From: Nitrosospira sp. Nsp2
Lineage (GTDB): Bacteria; Pseudomonadota; Gammaproteobacteria; Burkholderiales; Nitrosomonadaceae
NCBI RefSeq assembly: GCF_003050965.1
Contig: NZ_QAOU01000001.1
Location: 434,001 to 498,000 of the forward strand
Direction of reading: 5' to 3'
DNA: 64,000 nucleotides
The first letter of the stretch is position 1, and each line of letters begins with the position of its first letter. The position numbers were made by a program, and so were the translations under genes. The notes under the pieces were generated by a model. The model was not told the DNA's origin. It saw nothing but the letters and a program-made list of their open reading frames with translations, and did no database searches. Shown in pieces: positions 46,151 through 56,257 of this stretch.

Positions 46151-47275
46151 ATGTCCGAAATCCTGCTGATTACCGCTTCCGCTGCCGTGATGCTGATCAC
46201 CATGGCTTTTCTCGTCATCAGGCTGGGCATACTCTCCACCATGGTACGCGAACTGCTTGGACAGCAAGCGAGGCTGCTGGAAGACAAGCACCGCGACATG
46301 CTCAAGGACTTGCACGAGGGGTTGATCAACCAGGGCGACCGGTTGTCTGAATCGCTCGGCAAAACATCCGAGCAATTGCGCGGAACGATCGAAACACGGT
46401 TGGACCAGATCAGTGGACATGTTGCTGAACGTCTCGATGAGGGATTCAAGAAAACCAACGAGACTTTTACGAGCGTAATGGAACGGCTGGCCACGATCGA
46501 CGAAGCCCAGAAAAAAATAGACAGTCTTACCACCAACGTCGTGAGCCTTCAGGAACTGCTGGGGGACAAGCGTTCCCGCGGCGCCTTCGGGGAGGTACAA
46601 CTGGAAGCTTTGGTGCGGAATGTCCTGCCAGCTTCCGCATATGCGATGCAGCATACGTTGTCAAACGGCAGCCGTGCGGACTGTGTTTTGCGCCTGCCTC
46701 CTCCCACCGGAATGGTGGCTATCGATTCGAAGTTTCCGCTGGAGAATTTTCATCGCATGTTCGACCGCAACGCCGATGAAGCGAGCAGGGCTGCGGCGCA
46801 GAAGCAATTCAAGGCTGACGTAAAACGACATGTCGATGATATCGCGGCCAAGTATATTGTTCCGCCGGAAACCTGCGACGGCGCAGTCATGTTTGTGCCG
46901 GCGGAGGCAGTTTTCGCGGAAATTCATGCTTATCAATCCGATGTCGTCGACTACGCCATGCAGAAGCAGGTGTGGATCGTTTCGCCGACGACGTTGATGG
47001 CGGTTCTGAACACCGCGCGCGCAGTGCTGAAGGATATCGAAACCCGCGAGCAGGTCCATATCATAAAAATTGAACTCTCCAAGCTCGGCAAGGATTTTGC
47101 GCGCTTCGACGAGCGCATGAAGAAGCTCGCGGAGCACATCCGCCAGGCCAACCAGGATGTTGAAGAAGTACATGTTTCCAGTCGCAAGATCAGCCAGCGC
47201 TTTGCCCGGATTGACGCGGTGGACCTCGATGCGCCTCAAGTGGAAAATCAGGCGCAGGGTTCCCGGGGTGACTGA
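46151..47275 (+). CDS. rmuC: DNA recombination protein RmuC
   Basis: RmuC limits inversion and rearrangement between short repeats in E. coli. The 374-aa protein has an N-terminal membrane anchor (about residues 3-23), a long coiled-coil (30-135), and the PD-(D/E)XK-like nuclease core with GAFGEVQLEALV, ADCVLRLP and AIDSKFPLENF near residues 145-205. Length is in range. It is followed after 15 bases by mtfA. Confidence 0.93.
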   Translation: MSEILLITASAAVMLITMAFLVIRLGILSTMVRELLGQQARLLEDKHRDMLKDLHEGLINQGDRLSESLGKTSEQLRGTIETRLDQISGHVAERLDEGFKKTNETFTSVMERLATIDEAQKKIDSLTTNVVSLQELLGDKRSRGAFGEVQLEALVRNVLPASAYAMQHTLSNGSRADCVLRLPPPTGMVAIDSKFPLENFHRMFDRNADEASRAAAQKQFKADVKRHVDDIAAKYIVPPETCDGAVMFVPAEAVFAEIHAYQSDVVDYAMQKQVWIVSPTTLMAVLNTARAVLKDIETREQVHIIKIELSKLGKDFARFDERMKKLAEHIRQANQDVEEVHVSSRKISQRFARIDAVDLDAPQVENQAQGSRGD

Positions 47276-47290
47276 TTTCGAGATTGGGTA

Positions 47291-48058
47291 ATGCCTTTGA
47301 ATGTCAAAGCCTGGTATCGCGGCCGCGTACTCAAGAATGAATCCCTTCCCGATGATCTCTGGCAGCAAGCAGTAGGACGTCTGCGGTTCCTGCGCGGACT
47401 CAGCAGTTCCGAGGTTGAGCGGTTGCGGGAGTGCGCTACGCTTTTTCTTCACGCCAAGCAAATAAGCGGAGCCCATGGATTAATTGTCACCGGTGAAATG
47501 CGTGTGACGATTGCGGCGCAGGCCTGCATTCTAATTCTGAATCTGGATTTGGACTATTATGATGGTTGGGTGGAAATTATTGTTTATCCGGGTGGGTTCG
47601 TCCGGGATTACGAATACATAGATGAAGATGGGGTGGCGCACCATGCGCGGGAGCCTGCGTCGGGCGAGTCATGGCTGGGGGGGCCGGTGATTGTTTCCTG
47701 GGAGGATGCGACGGTTGAGCCTGACGAGGGTTATAACGTCGTAATACACGAATTCGCCCATAAGCTTGACATGCTGAACGGGGATGCGAACGGCTACCCC
47801 CCGTTGCACGCGGACATGAGCCGGGAAGCGTGGAGCGAGGCGTTTAGCAGTGCCTATACGGATTTCTGCATGCGTGTGGATGCAGGCGAGGCGACGGCCC
47901 TGGATTCTTATGCGGCGGAAAATCCGGCGGAATTCTTTGCAGTGATGAGCGAGGCTTTTTTTCAAACCCCTCAGGTGGTCAGATCCCATTATCCGGCGGT
48001 ATACGAGCAACTGGCTTCATTTTATCGCCAGGACCCGGCACAACGATTGGGTGCGTGA
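47291..48058 (+). CDS. mtfA: Zinc peptidase MtfA (M90 family)
   Basis: MtfA in E. coli binds and inactivates the glucose repressor Mlc and has aminopeptidase activity. The 255-aa protein has the zinc motif VIHEFAHKLDMLNGDANG near residue 153 and the family signature HAREPASGESW. The catalytic part resembles anthrax lethal factor-type peptidases. It is followed directly by glk with a TGATG overlap, so the two are translationally coupled. Confidence 0.93.
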   Translation: MPLNVKAWYRGRVLKNESLPDDLWQQAVGRLRFLRGLSSSEVERLRECATLFLHAKQISGAHGLIVTGEMRVTIAAQACILILNLDLDYYDGWVEIIVYPGGFVRDYEYIDEDGVAHHAREPASGESWLGGPVIVSWEDATVEPDEGYNVVIHEFAHKLDMLNGDANGYPPLHADMSREAWSEAFSSAYTDFCMRVDAGEATALDSYAAENPAEFFAVMSEAFFQTPQVVRSHYPAVYEQLASFYRQDPAQRLGA

Positions 48059-49071
48059 TGACGGCTAATTTTGTCAGCGGTGACATCGGCGGAACCAAAA
48101 CCCTGCTGCAGGCGGCGGAGTGGCTGGCTGGCGACGCTCAAGTACGTTTTGAGCGGCGTTATGCAAATCGCGAGTACTCAAGCTTTTCCGATGTGCTTGG
48201 GGATTTTCTGGGTAACACCTCGGCACTTGGCATGAAGCCCCCCCTGAGCGCCTGTTTCGCGGTGGCAGGGCCAGTCACGGAACAGGGCATCAAGCTGACT
48301 AATTTGCCCTGGTTGATGAATGCCAGGGTGTTGGAGCGGGAATTTGGGATCCCCTCCGTCAAGCTCATCAATGATTTCGAAGCCGTAGCGCTGAGTGTCG
48401 AGGTCCTGGCGGTAGACGATCTCGTGACGCTGCAGAAGGGCCTGCCTTACGCGAACGGGCTGCGCGTGACTCTTGGGGCGGGAACCGGCATGGGCGTCGC
48501 GTGGCTGATATGGCAGGGCGGACGCTACATCCCCTTGCCTACTGAGGCCGGGCACATCGATTTTGCCCCTGTGGATGAGTTGCAGATGCGGCTGCTTGAT
48601 TATTTACGCAAGCGCTTCGGGCACGTATCGGTCGAGCGCGTATTGTCCGGTCCGGGACTCGTCAATATTTTCAATTTCCTGCTGGATGAATGGGGCGGTA
48701 CGGAGAACCTGGCACAGGCGCGCCTGGAGAGCGACGAGGCCCCGCAGGTATCTGATCTTGCCTTCAACCAGGGGGATCCCGTTGCGATGAAATCAATCGA
48801 TCTGTTTGTGGAAATTTATGGCGCCTACGCCGGCAACCTTGCGCTGGCCGGATTGTGCCGTGACGGCGTGTACGTGGCGGGCGGGATTGCGCCCAGAATC
48901 ATCGGCAAGTTGCAGGAGGGCGGGTTTATTAAAGCGTTTCGCGAAAAGGGCCGTTTTTCCTCATTAATGGAGGACATCCCTGTGCATGTGGTGATGAATC
49001 CAACCGCCGGGCTCATGGGCGCGGCCGAAGAGGCGAAGAGGATGCTGGTTGCGGGGCCAGGACGGGAATGA
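48058..49071 (+). CDS. glk: Glucokinase
   Basis: Glk phosphorylates glucose with ATP. The 337-aa protein starts at ATG 48058, whose first base is the last of the mtfA stop. The ATP-binding loop is SGDIGGTKTLLQ, the active-site region LINDFEAVALSVE, and a later loop TEAGHIDFAPV contains the Glu and His that bind glucose. This is the E. coli-type (ROK-free) glucokinase. Coupling with mtfA suggests a link to glucose sensing. Confidence 0.95.
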   Translation: MTANFVSGDIGGTKTLLQAAEWLAGDAQVRFERRYANREYSSFSDVLGDFLGNTSALGMKPPLSACFAVAGPVTEQGIKLTNLPWLMNARVLEREFGIPSVKLINDFEAVALSVEVLAVDDLVTLQKGLPYANGLRVTLGAGTGMGVAWLIWQGGRYIPLPTEAGHIDFAPVDELQMRLLDYLRKRFGHVSVERVLSGPGLVNIFNFLLDEWGGTENLAQARLESDEAPQVSDLAFNQGDPVAMKSIDLFVEIYGAYAGNLALAGLCRDGVYVAGGIAPRIIGKLQEGGFIKAFREKGRFSSLMEDIPVHVVMNPTAGLMGAAEEAKRMLVAGPGRE

Positions 49072-49128
49072 GCGAGGTTTATACGTGTCTTGCCGGCAAA
49101 GAAAGGTGCTCCACCGGATGAGCAGGAT

Positions 49129-49740
49129 ATGAGCAAGGCGTTTACCAAAGAAACCGAGCCGGATAACGATTTCGGGGAAGAGGAGGTAAACAGTCCCCTG
49201 CCGCCATTGCCTGCGGGGAGCAAAAACTACATCACCCCAGCAGGGCACCAACGCCTGATGGACGAGTTTCAATGGCTGATGAATAAGGAGCGCCCCCAGG
49301 TGACTGCAACCGTGGCGTGGGCGGCTGCAAACGGCGACCGCTCGGAGAATGCCGATTATATTTACGGTAAGAAACGTCTGCGTGAAATCGACCGTCGCAT
49401 TCGTTTTCTTACCCGGCGACTGGACATCGCTGAAGTCGTAGACCCGGCCGCACCGCGTGACGATGAAACGCGGGTCTTCTTCGGCGCTACCGTCACGTTT
49501 GCGAATCAGAAAGGTGAAGCGAAAACCATTTCAATTGTCGGAGTCGATGAAATTGACACCTCTCGCGGATATATCAGCTGGGTTTCTCCCATGGCGCGAG
49601 CACTGATTAAGGCGCAAGAAGGCACCGTGGTGACCCTGCACGCACCGGGAGGAACTGAAGAGCTTGAAATCCTCCAAGTCAGATATCGTACGATTCCAAT
49701 CGAGCCGTTTGGAAAAGCGAATGGGGATGCACAACGGTGA
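49129..49740 (+). CDS. greB: Transcription elongation factor GreB
   Basis: GreB rescues backtracked RNA polymerase by stimulating cleavage of the transcript. The coiled-coil tip with its acidic residues is in ANGDRSENADYIYGKKRLRE, and the GreB-specific YIYGKKRLREIDRR distinguishes it from GreA. I start at ATG 49129 (203 aa). An upstream in-frame start would add 13 residues. The N-terminal 40 residues before NYITPAGHQRL are longer than in E. coli GreB (158 aa), an acidic extension of unknown role. Confidence 0.92.
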   Translation: MSKAFTKETEPDNDFGEEEVNSPLPPLPAGSKNYITPAGHQRLMDEFQWLMNKERPQVTATVAWAAANGDRSENADYIYGKKRLREIDRRIRFLTRRLDIAEVVDPAAPRDDETRVFFGATVTFANQKGEAKTISIVGVDEIDTSRGYISWVSPMARALIKAQEGTVVTLHAPGGTEELEILQVRYRTIPIEPFGKANGDAQR

Positions 49741-49979
49741 ATGACTCTTTCAGCAACTGGTGCTTCCTGTGCTGGAAACGCGATTTTTTGCCAGCATAGG
49801 TAGTATGAGAATCGGGAAACAGGGTTCGATGCACTTCCCTTAGTGCAGCCTGGGTACTACCCAGCGCGGTCTGCGCTGCCTCTTCGAGGCGCGTCCTCTA
49901 ATTCCCGCCTTTAGACAGTGCTTCAATTCCAGTTATCGGTCGCGCTCATTTATAACCCGCTGCCATTGCCACCAGAAAC

Positions 49980-50813
49980 GTGAAACTCATTTCCTCCCGG
50001 GATAATGCTTTTTCCAAGCAGCTCGTCAAGCTGGCAGGGTCGGCGCATCAGCGCAGAGCAACAGGCTTAACGCTACTCGACGGCATTCATCTGATCCATG
50101 CGTACCGGCTTGCGCTGGGGCGGCCGAAAAACCTGATTGTGAGCGAGTCGAGCTACCGGAATAAGGAGATCAAACAGTTACTGGCGGAACAGGATGAAGA
50201 AGAGGCAAGTGTAATTGTGCTCAGCGACGCGTTGTTTCGCGCAGTCTCGCCGGTAAAGACACCCACCGGTGTCATCGCGCTGGTGGACATTCCCGCGCAA
50301 GGGTTGCTGCCCGAACGCGAGGAAGACAGTTTTTGGGTACTGCTCGAAGCCATACAGGACCCGGGCAACCTTGGCTCGATACTGCGCTCCGCGGCCGCTG
50401 CGGGCGCAAGCAATATCTATCTTTCGGACGGCTGTGCCGATGTCTGGTCACCGAAAACGCTGCGTGCCGCAATGGGCGCGCATTTTCTGGTTCGGATACA
50501 TGAGCAATCCGACCTTGCGAGCGTGGCGCGGACGTTCAGCGGCAAAGTGATCGCCACCTCGCTCAGGGCAAAGAACAGCCTCTACCGGACGTGTTTGACC
50601 GGACCGGTGGCGTTCGTATTCGGCAACGAAGGGATGGGCCTTTCTGATGCGCTGCTGCAAGCGGCCAGCGACCAGATCGTTATTCCCATGCGGGGCTGCA
50701 CGGAGTCGCTGAACGCCGCGGCCGCCGCCGCGGTGTGTTTTTTTGAGAGGGTGAGGCAAATGAGCGAAGCGCCTACGGACACAACGGGACACAACGGCCG
50801 ACAAGACGGATAG
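49980..50813 (+). CDS. TrmH/SpoU-family RNA 2'-O-ribose methyltransferase
   Basis: The 277-aa protein starts at a GTG (KLISSRDNAFSKQLVKL). It has a substrate-binding N-terminus and a SPOUT trefoil-knot domain with motifs 1-3: DPGNLGSILRSAAAAGA, FGNEGMGLS and IPMRGCTESLNAAAA. It probably methylates rRNA or tRNA; exact target is unknown. Its end nearly meets the end of the convergent metallo-hydrolase gene (9 bases between stops), with no terminator visible. Confidence 0.92.
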   Translation: MKLISSRDNAFSKQLVKLAGSAHQRRATGLTLLDGIHLIHAYRLALGRPKNLIVSESSYRNKEIKQLLAEQDEEEASVIVLSDALFRAVSPVKTPTGVIALVDIPAQGLLPEREEDSFWVLLEAIQDPGNLGSILRSAAAAGASNIYLSDGCADVWSPKTLRAAMGAHFLVRIHEQSDLASVARTFSGKVIATSLRAKNSLYRTCLTGPVAFVFGNEGMGLSDALLQAASDQIVIPMRGCTESLNAAAAAAVCFFERVRQMSEAPTDTTGHNGRQDG

Positions 50814-50822
50814 ATGATTCGA

Positions 50823-51845
50823 CTACCTTGCCCCGGCGTGGTCCAGCCAGTTCTCCAGGCCTTGCGCGTTCAACCTGACGTCCAGGTCCAGCAGGCTGCG
50901 AATTTCTTCCTCGGGCAATTTGCAGCCGTGATTGATGATGTGGTCAAGGAGCAATGCGCCAAGTTCCTCCGTCAGCACTGCCAATCTTTCGGGGCCGTAG
51001 TCACGAAGTTTCAGGGCTAGCGTTACGTGCACATCGATCAGATCGTGCATTTCGGCGACGTGGCGCGCCAGATGCCCAATGCGCCCGTAATGGGTCAGGA
51101 AAGCGTATGAGGGGTGATAACTCATGAGCCGCTCCAGCGATGCATGGGCGGCGGCGGGGTCAAACTGAACCGGGGTGGTGGTCGGAAAGACGAATTCCAT
51201 ACCGTCCACGTCGAATTCGCGATAAGAGATCCCGAACGTGTCGCCGGTAAAAAAGGACTGATATCGCTCATCGAGAATGCAGTAGTGATGACGCGCATGA
51301 CCGGGTGTGTCGAGGAAAAGCAGCGGGCGGCCATTGAGGTCGAGGCGAAACCCATCGGGTGCTTCGATAATGCGGTTGGGATCCACGGGGCGAATAGTGC
51401 TGTATATGCGTCTAAATTCCGCTTCGCCGTACACGCTTGTGGCGCTTGCGATTAGCCTGGCGGGATCGATCATATGCCGCGCGCCCCGGGGATGCACCAC
51501 GAGTCTGGCGTTCGGAAATTGGTGCATGAATTCACCCGCGCCGCCAGCGTGATCGAGATGTATGTGGGTGAGGAACACGTAGGCGACATCCGCGGGAGTA
51601 AGATTTTTTTCCCGCAACGCGTTCATCACCCCTGCAACGGAAGAAGAGGTTCCGGTATCCACCAACGCCGCCTGACCGTTCTCTTGGATCAGGTGAATAG
51701 CGGCGAGTCCTCTACGCAGATAGTCGGCATCAATGGCGCTGACACCATTCTCATAATCGGTGGTGTGGGGCACGGGGGGATGCGATGGAGGTGACGGATG
51801 TGACTTGGCGCCCATTTCCGCCCCTGCGGGCAAGTCGTTATTCAT
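50823..51845 (-). CDS. Metallo-beta-lactamase-fold hydrolase
   Basis: The 340-aa protein has the zinc signature FLTHIHLDHAGG near residue 90, a later HPRGARHMIDP and FFTGDTFGISY, and VDTGTSSS near the N-terminus. This is the glyoxalase II/MBL-fold family without clear subgroup. It follows acs on the same strand with a 36-base gap and may be cotranscribed, which would suggest a role tied to acyl-CoA or acetate metabolism; this is inference. Confidence 0.85.
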   Translation of the reverse strand: MNNDLPAGAEMGAKSHPSPPSHPPVPHTTDYENGVSAIDADYLRRGLAAIHLIQENGQAALVDTGTSSSVAGVMNALREKNLTPADVAYVFLTHIHLDHAGGAGEFMHQFPNARLVVHPRGARHMIDPARLIASATSVYGEAEFRRIYSTIRPVDPNRIIEAPDGFRLDLNGRPLLFLDTPGHARHHYCILDERYQSFFTGDTFGISYREFDVDGMEFVFPTTTPVQFDPAAAHASLERLMSYHPSYAFLTHYGRIGHLARHVAEMHDLIDVHVTLALKLRDYGPERLAVLTEELGALLLDHIINHGCKLPEEEIRSLLDLDVRLNAQGLENWLDHAGAR

Positions 51846-51881
51846 GTACTGTATATTTGATTCAGCGGAAAAACACGCTTG

Positions 51882-53909
51882 CTACGCGATCGCGCGTTTC
51901 AGTTGTTCCAATATGGCGGGGTTCTCCAGGGTGGAGACGTCCTGGTTTATCTCCTCGCCTTTCGCCAGTGTGCGCAGCAAGCGACGCATAATCTTGCCGG
52001 ACCGGGTTTTTGGCAGATTATCCCCGAAACGGATTTCATCCGGACGGGCAATCGGCCCGATTTCCTTTGCAACCCAGCTCCGCAACTCAGCCGCGATATC
52101 CTGAGCGGCCTTACCTTCGGGCCGCGCGCCTTTCAATACGACGAACGCCACGACGGCTTCGGTCTTGATATCGTCCGGCTTACCCACGACTGCCGCTTCT
52201 GCGACCAGCGGGTTTCCGACCAGCGCCGATTCGATCTCCATGGTGCCCAAACGGTGTCCAGAGACGTTTAGAACGTCGTCGATGCGCCCCATAATCCAGA
52301 AATATCCATCAGAATCTCGATTCGCTGAATCCCCGGCCAGATAATATTTACCGCCCAGTTCCCCTGGAAAGTATGATTTCTTGAATCGCTCCGGGTCCTC
52401 CCATAATGTTCGGGCCTGTGAGGGAAAGGGGCGTTTGATGACAAGAAACCCGCCGCTGCCGTTGGGCACGTCGTGACCCGCCTCGTCCACAATCGCGGCC
52501 ATGACGCCTGGCAGAGGCAAAGTGCAGGAGCCGGGCTTTAGCGGCACCGCGCCCGGGACCGGTGCAATCATGTGACAGCCCGTTTCCGTCTGCCACCATG
52601 TATCCACCACCGGGCAGCGGGATTGGCCCACGGTTGTGTAATACCACATCCATGCCTCCGGATTAATCGGCTCGCCCACCGAACCGAGCAGTCGGAGCGA
52701 GGAAAGATCATATTTGCCCGGCAGCTCGGGGCCAAGTTTTATCAGCGAGCGAATGGCGGTGGGCGCGGTATAAAACGTCGTGACTTTGTGGTCCTGTATC
52801 ATCCGCCAGAAGCGCCCGGCATCGGGATAGGTGGGGACGCCTTCAAATATCACTTGCGTCGCGCCGACAGCCAGGGGGCCATAGGTGACGTAGCTGTGTC
52901 CGGTGACCCAGCCTACGTCCGCGGTGCACCAGAAAATGTCATTGGGCTTATAGTCGAATATCCAGTTCATGCTGACGATCGTACCCAGCAGATACCCGGC
53001 GGAGGAATGCTGCACGCCTTTTGGCTTGCCCGTCGAACCAGAGGTGTAAAGTGTAAATAAAGGGTGTTCGGCATCGATCCATTCGGGTTCGCAGTCATCG
53101 CTCTGATTGCTGATCAGCTCGTGCCACCACACATCGCGAGAGAGTGCGGATAATACGTTGCCGCTGCCGCGCTTATACACGACGACTGTCTTCACCGCTT
53201 CGGCTCCACCCATTGCAAGCGCCTCATCCACGGCCGCTTTCAAATGGTTGATCTTGCCGCCCCGGTGTTGTTCATCAGCGGTGATGACCGCCACCGCGCC
53301 GGCATTGAGGATGCGTTCATTCAGGCTTTTGGCGGAGAAACCGCCAAATACGACTGAATGCGTCGCACCGATACGGGCGCAGGCCTGCATCGCCACCACG
53401 GCTTCAATGCTCATCGGCATGTAGATAATGACACGGTCGCCCTTGCGAATGCCCAGCGATTTGAGACCATTGGCCAGTCTGCAGACCCGCTGATAGAGTT
53501 CCCGGTACGTGCAACGGGTGACCGTGCCGTCATCCGCCTCGAAGATGATCGCGATTTTATCCGGCTGGGTAGATAAGTGACGGTCGAGACAATTGAACGA
53601 GACGTTTAATTCGCCATCGTCAAACCACTTGAAAAAAGGGTGATCGCTCTCATCTAGCACTCTGGTGAATGGCTTCCGCCAGGCGATGTGTTCGCGCGCG
53701 AGCCTCCCCCAGAACGCAGGCAGATCTCGTTCCGCTTCAGCGCAGAGAGCCTCGTAGCTTTCCATGCCGCTCAGATTAGCCTGACTTACAAACTCCGCAC
53801 TAGGGGGGAATACCCGGGTTTCATGTAAAATGGATTTTATCGCTGACACGACGCGGCTCCGGTGGGTTTTTCTTTTCTGATGATCGTGAAAGGAAATTGT
53901 ATCATCCAC
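51882..53909 (-). CDS. acs: Acetyl-CoA synthetase
   Basis: Acs activates acetate to acetyl-CoA through acetyl-AMP. The 675-aa protein has the AMP-binding loop [16 protein letters not shown], the ACS-type [13 protein letters not shown], the hinge [15 protein letters not shown], and the acylatable C-terminal lysine in [12 protein letters not shown]. The opening 20 residues (KRKTHRSR region) precede the normal start of the family ([17 protein letters not shown]), so the true start may be a GTG near 53849. It is divergent from rimP with a 388-base gap. Confidence 0.94.
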   Translation of the reverse strand: MDDTISFHDHQKRKTHRSRVVSAIKSILHETRVFPPSAEFVSQANLSGMESYEALCAEAERDLPAFWGRLAREHIAWRKPFTRVLDESDHPFFKWFDDGELNVSFNCLDRHLSTQPDKIAIIFEADDGTVTRCTYRELYQRVCRLANGLKSLGIRKGDRVIIYMPMSIEAVVAMQACARIGATHSVVFGGFSAKSLNERILNAGAVAVITADEQHRGGKINHLKAAVDEALAMGGAEAVKTVVVYKRGSGNVLSALSRDVWWHELISNQSDDCEPEWIDAEHPLFTLYTSGSTGKPKGVQHSSAGYLLGTIVSMNWIFDYKPNDIFWCTADVGWVTGHSYVTYGPLAVGATQVIFEGVPTYPDAGRFWRMIQDHKVTTFYTAPTAIRSLIKLGPELPGKYDLSSLRLLGSVGEPINPEAWMWYYTTVGQSRCPVVDTWWQTETGCHMIAPVPGAVPLKPGSCTLPLPGVMAAIVDEAGHDVPNGSGGFLVIKRPFPSQARTLWEDPERFKKSYFPGELGGKYYLAGDSANRDSDGYFWIMGRIDDVLNVSGHRLGTMEIESALVGNPLVAEAAVVGKPDDIKTEAVVAFVVLKGARPEGKAAQDIAAELRSWVAKEIGPIARPDEIRFGDNLPKTRSGKIMRRLLRTLAKGEEINQDVSTLENPAILEQLKRAIA

Positions 53910-54218
53910 AGACGAAGGAATCTCTTATTGGGCCGGCACGGCGTCCAAGAAATAGCGTGATAGTGGGGCATGTATTGTCCGGGTAGCAGGAAAGCAACAG
54001 GGATCTCGGCGCGAGGGTGAGCGTGAAGTTGTATTTCCCCAGCCGTAGGGTAAACTTCTTTGGCACCACGATGCTCTAACGGTTATAAGAAATCAGTATG
54101 AATACGACCTAGCAAGCGATTGAGGACTGGGATGGCGGACCGGCGCGGGACATAACTGTGGATAACGTTTGCTCGATGTGCCTGTGAAAAGTCTGCGCTA
54201 CCGCAACAATTTATAAGC
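53910..54218. other. Intergenic region between acs and rimP
   Basis: This holds the acs promoter (minus) and upstream DNA of the rimP operon. I see no gene. Clear promoters for acs are not recognisable by eye. The rimP promoter and leader hairpin are listed separately. Confidence 0.45.
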
Positions 54219-54247
54219 TTTCATTAATTGTAAATTTTTGCTAAAAT
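54219..54247 (+). promoter_or_regulatory. Candidate promoter of the rimP-nusA-infB operon
   Basis: An extended -10 element TGCTAAAAT (54239-54247) lies 17 bases after a weak -35 (TTTCAT, 54219-54224). Transcription would start near 54254, giving a 44-base leader that contains the terminator-like hairpin. Confidence 0.5.
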
Positions 54248-54299
54248 GGCGCCGATTATGGGCTCTTTTCAGCCCATTTTTTGTTTGTATCGGTGCCAT
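54246..54299 (+). promoter_or_regulatory. Nested inverted repeat in the rimP leader
   Basis: Inner hairpin: ATGGGCT (54258-54264), loop CTTTTC, AGCCCAT (54271-54277), then six Ts, the form of a rho-independent terminator. Outer repeat: ATGGCGCCGAT (54246-54256) against ATCGGTGCCAT (54289-54299), 10 Watson-Crick pairs and one G-U. The outer 3' arm includes the first two bases of the rimP ATG. If the predicted transcription start (54254) is right, most of the outer 5' arm would not be in the mRNA, leaving only the attenuator hairpin. Confidence 0.65.
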
Positions 54300-54726
54300 G
54301 GATTTGTATGAATTGCTCGAATCGACCTTGGCCGGCCTTGGGTATGAGCTGGTTGACCTGGAGCGATCGCTGCGCGGGAAACTGTTACGGGTCTTTATCG
54401 ACAAGCCCAACGGTGTGAGCGTGGATGATTGCGTAGCGGTCAGCAATCACCTGAGCCGATTGCTTGCGGTTGAGAATATTGATTACGATCGGCTGGAAGT
54501 ATCGTCGCCAGGTTTGGACCGGCCGCTAAGGAAGGCTTCTGACTTCATCCGCTTCTCGGGCGAGTCGGTTACGTTGCGGCTGCGCGTGGCATTGCAGGGG
54601 CGGAGGAATTTTGTCGGAGTTGTGCGCGAAGTAAAAGACGGGATACTAAAGCTGGAAATGGACGGAAAGACGCTTGATCTTGAGCTGAGCAATCTTGAAA
54701 AGGCTCGTCTGGTTCCGAAATTGTAA
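54298..54726 (+). CDS. rimP: Ribosome maturation factor RimP
   Basis: RimP helps assemble the 30S subunit. I start it at ATG 54298 ([20 protein letters not shown], 142 aa), the family length. [17 protein letters not shown] and [11 protein letters not shown] are the two family signatures. No good ribosome-binding site precedes this ATG, and it lies at the end of the leader inverted repeat. It is the first gene of the rimP-nusA-infB-rbfA-truB operon. Confidence 0.95.
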   Translation: MDLYELLESTLAGLGYELVDLERSLRGKLLRVFIDKPNGVSVDDCVAVSNHLSRLLAVENIDYDRLEVSSPGLDRPLRKASDFIRFSGESVTLRLRVALQGRRNFVGVVREVKDGILKLEMDGKTLDLELSNLEKARLVPKL

Positions 54727-54752
54727 TAATCGGAAAATGGGGTGGAGGGAAC

Positions 54753-56240
54753 ATGAGCCGCGAGGTTTTGCTATTGGTGGACGCGCTGGCGCGCGAAAAG
54801 AATGTCGAGAAAGACATTGTTTTTGTCGCACTTGAATTGGCGTTGGCATCCGCTACAAAAAAGCGTTTTCACGAGGACGCTGATGTGCGGGTGTCGATAG
54901 ACCACCAGACTGGCGATTATCAGTCGTTGCGGCGCTGGCAGGTGGTGCCTGACGATGCGGTGGAAGACCCATCCCGTCAAATTGTGTTGAGCGAGGCAAT
55001 ACAGCGTGATCCGGAAATCAAACCGGACGAGTTCATCGAGGAGGTGCTGGAACCGGTCGAGTTTGGGCGCATCGGTGCGCAGGCTGCCAAGCAGGTAATA
55101 TTTCAGAAAATACGTGATGCTGAACGTGAACAGATTCTGAACGATTTTCTTGAGCGCAAGGAATTCATGGTCACCGGGACCATCAAGCGCATGGAGCGCG
55201 GGAACGCGATTATCGAGTCCGGCAGAGTTGAGGCGGCTTTACCGCGCGATCAGATGATTCCGAAAGAAAACCTGAGAGTTGGGGATCGCGTGCGGGCCTA
55301 TTTATACAAAATCGATCGCAACGTCCGGGGTCCGCAGTTGATACTATCCCGGACCGTGCCGGAATTTCTGATTAAGTTGTTCGAACTGGAAGTGCCGGAA
55401 ATCGAGGAAGGTCTGCTTGAGATCAAGGTCGCGGCAAGGGATCCGGGTTCGCGGGCCAAGATTGCCGTCAAGTCCAACGACCCCCGAGTCGATCCCATCG
55501 GCACTTGCGTGGGGATGCGTGGTTCCAGGGTACAGGCGGTAACCGGCGAATTGGCTGGAGAAAGAGTGGACATCGTGTTGTGGGCCGACGATCCGGCGAC
55601 GTTTGTGATAAATGCCCTGGCGCCAGCGGAAATCAGCAGCATCCTCGTGGATGAGGAAAAGCACAGTATGGATATCGTGGTGGACGAGGACAACCTTGCA
55701 CAGGCTATTGGACGCGGGGGGCAGAACGTACGGCTCGCTTCCGAGTTGACCGGGTGGGAGCTCAACATCATGACGATGGAAGAGTCGCAGGCAAAAAATG
55801 AGGAAGAATTCTCGGTGCTGCGTCAGCTCTTCATGGAAAAACTTGATGTAGACGAGGAGGTGGCGGATATACTCGTGCAGGAAGGATTTACCACTCTGGA
55901 AGAGGTTGCATACGTGCCAATCAATGAAATGCTGGAAATCGACGCATTTGACGAGCAAACCGTTAACGAGTTGCGTAATCGCGCCCGTAATGCGCTCTTG
56001 ACCGAGGCGATTGTCAGCGAGGAAAAAGTAGAGCACATCGCGGAAGATTTGCTAGCCTTGGAGGGCATGGATAGCCAGACGGCGCGCGAGCTGGCCGCCA
56101 AGGGAGTGAATACTCAGGAGGATCTGGCCGATCTGGCGGTGGATGATCTGGTGGAAATGGTGGAGATGGATGCCGAACGAGCCAGGCAATTGATCATGGC
56201 TGCGCGCGCCCCGTGGTTTGCCGATGCGGATAGGGCATAG
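54753..56240 (+). CDS. nusA: Transcription termination/antitermination factor NusA
   Basis: NusA binds RNA polymerase and RNA to modulate pausing, termination and antitermination. The 495-aa protein has the N-terminal polymerase-binding domain (1-125), S1 (about 135-200; [17 protein letters not shown]), two KH domains (about 230-345; [15 protein letters not shown] and [15 protein letters not shown]), and two acidic C-terminal AR repeats (365-490), as in E. coli NusA. Ribosome-binding site GGTGGAGGG lies 6 bases upstream. Confidence 0.98.
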   Translation: MSREVLLLVDALAREKNVEKDIVFVALELALASATKKRFHEDADVRVSIDHQTGDYQSLRRWQVVPDDAVEDPSRQIVLSEAIQRDPEIKPDEFIEEVLEPVEFGRIGAQAAKQVIFQKIRDAEREQILNDFLERKEFMVTGTIKRMERGNAIIESGRVEAALPRDQMIPKENLRVGDRVRAYLYKIDRNVRGPQLILSRTVPEFLIKLFELEVPEIEEGLLEIKVAARDPGSRAKIAVKSNDPRVDPIGTCVGMRGSRVQAVTGELAGERVDIVLWADDPATFVINALAPAEISSILVDEEKHSMDIVVDEDNLAQAIGRGGQNVRLASELTGWELNIMTMEESQAKNEEEFSVLRQLFMEKLDVDEEVADILVQEGFTTLEEVAYVPINEMLEIDAFDEQTVNELRNRARNALLTEAIVSEEKVEHIAEDLLALEGMDSQTARELAAKGVNTQEDLADLAVDDLVEMVEMDAERARQLIMAARAPWFADADRA

Positions 56241-56257
56241 GTTATAAAAGGTTATCA

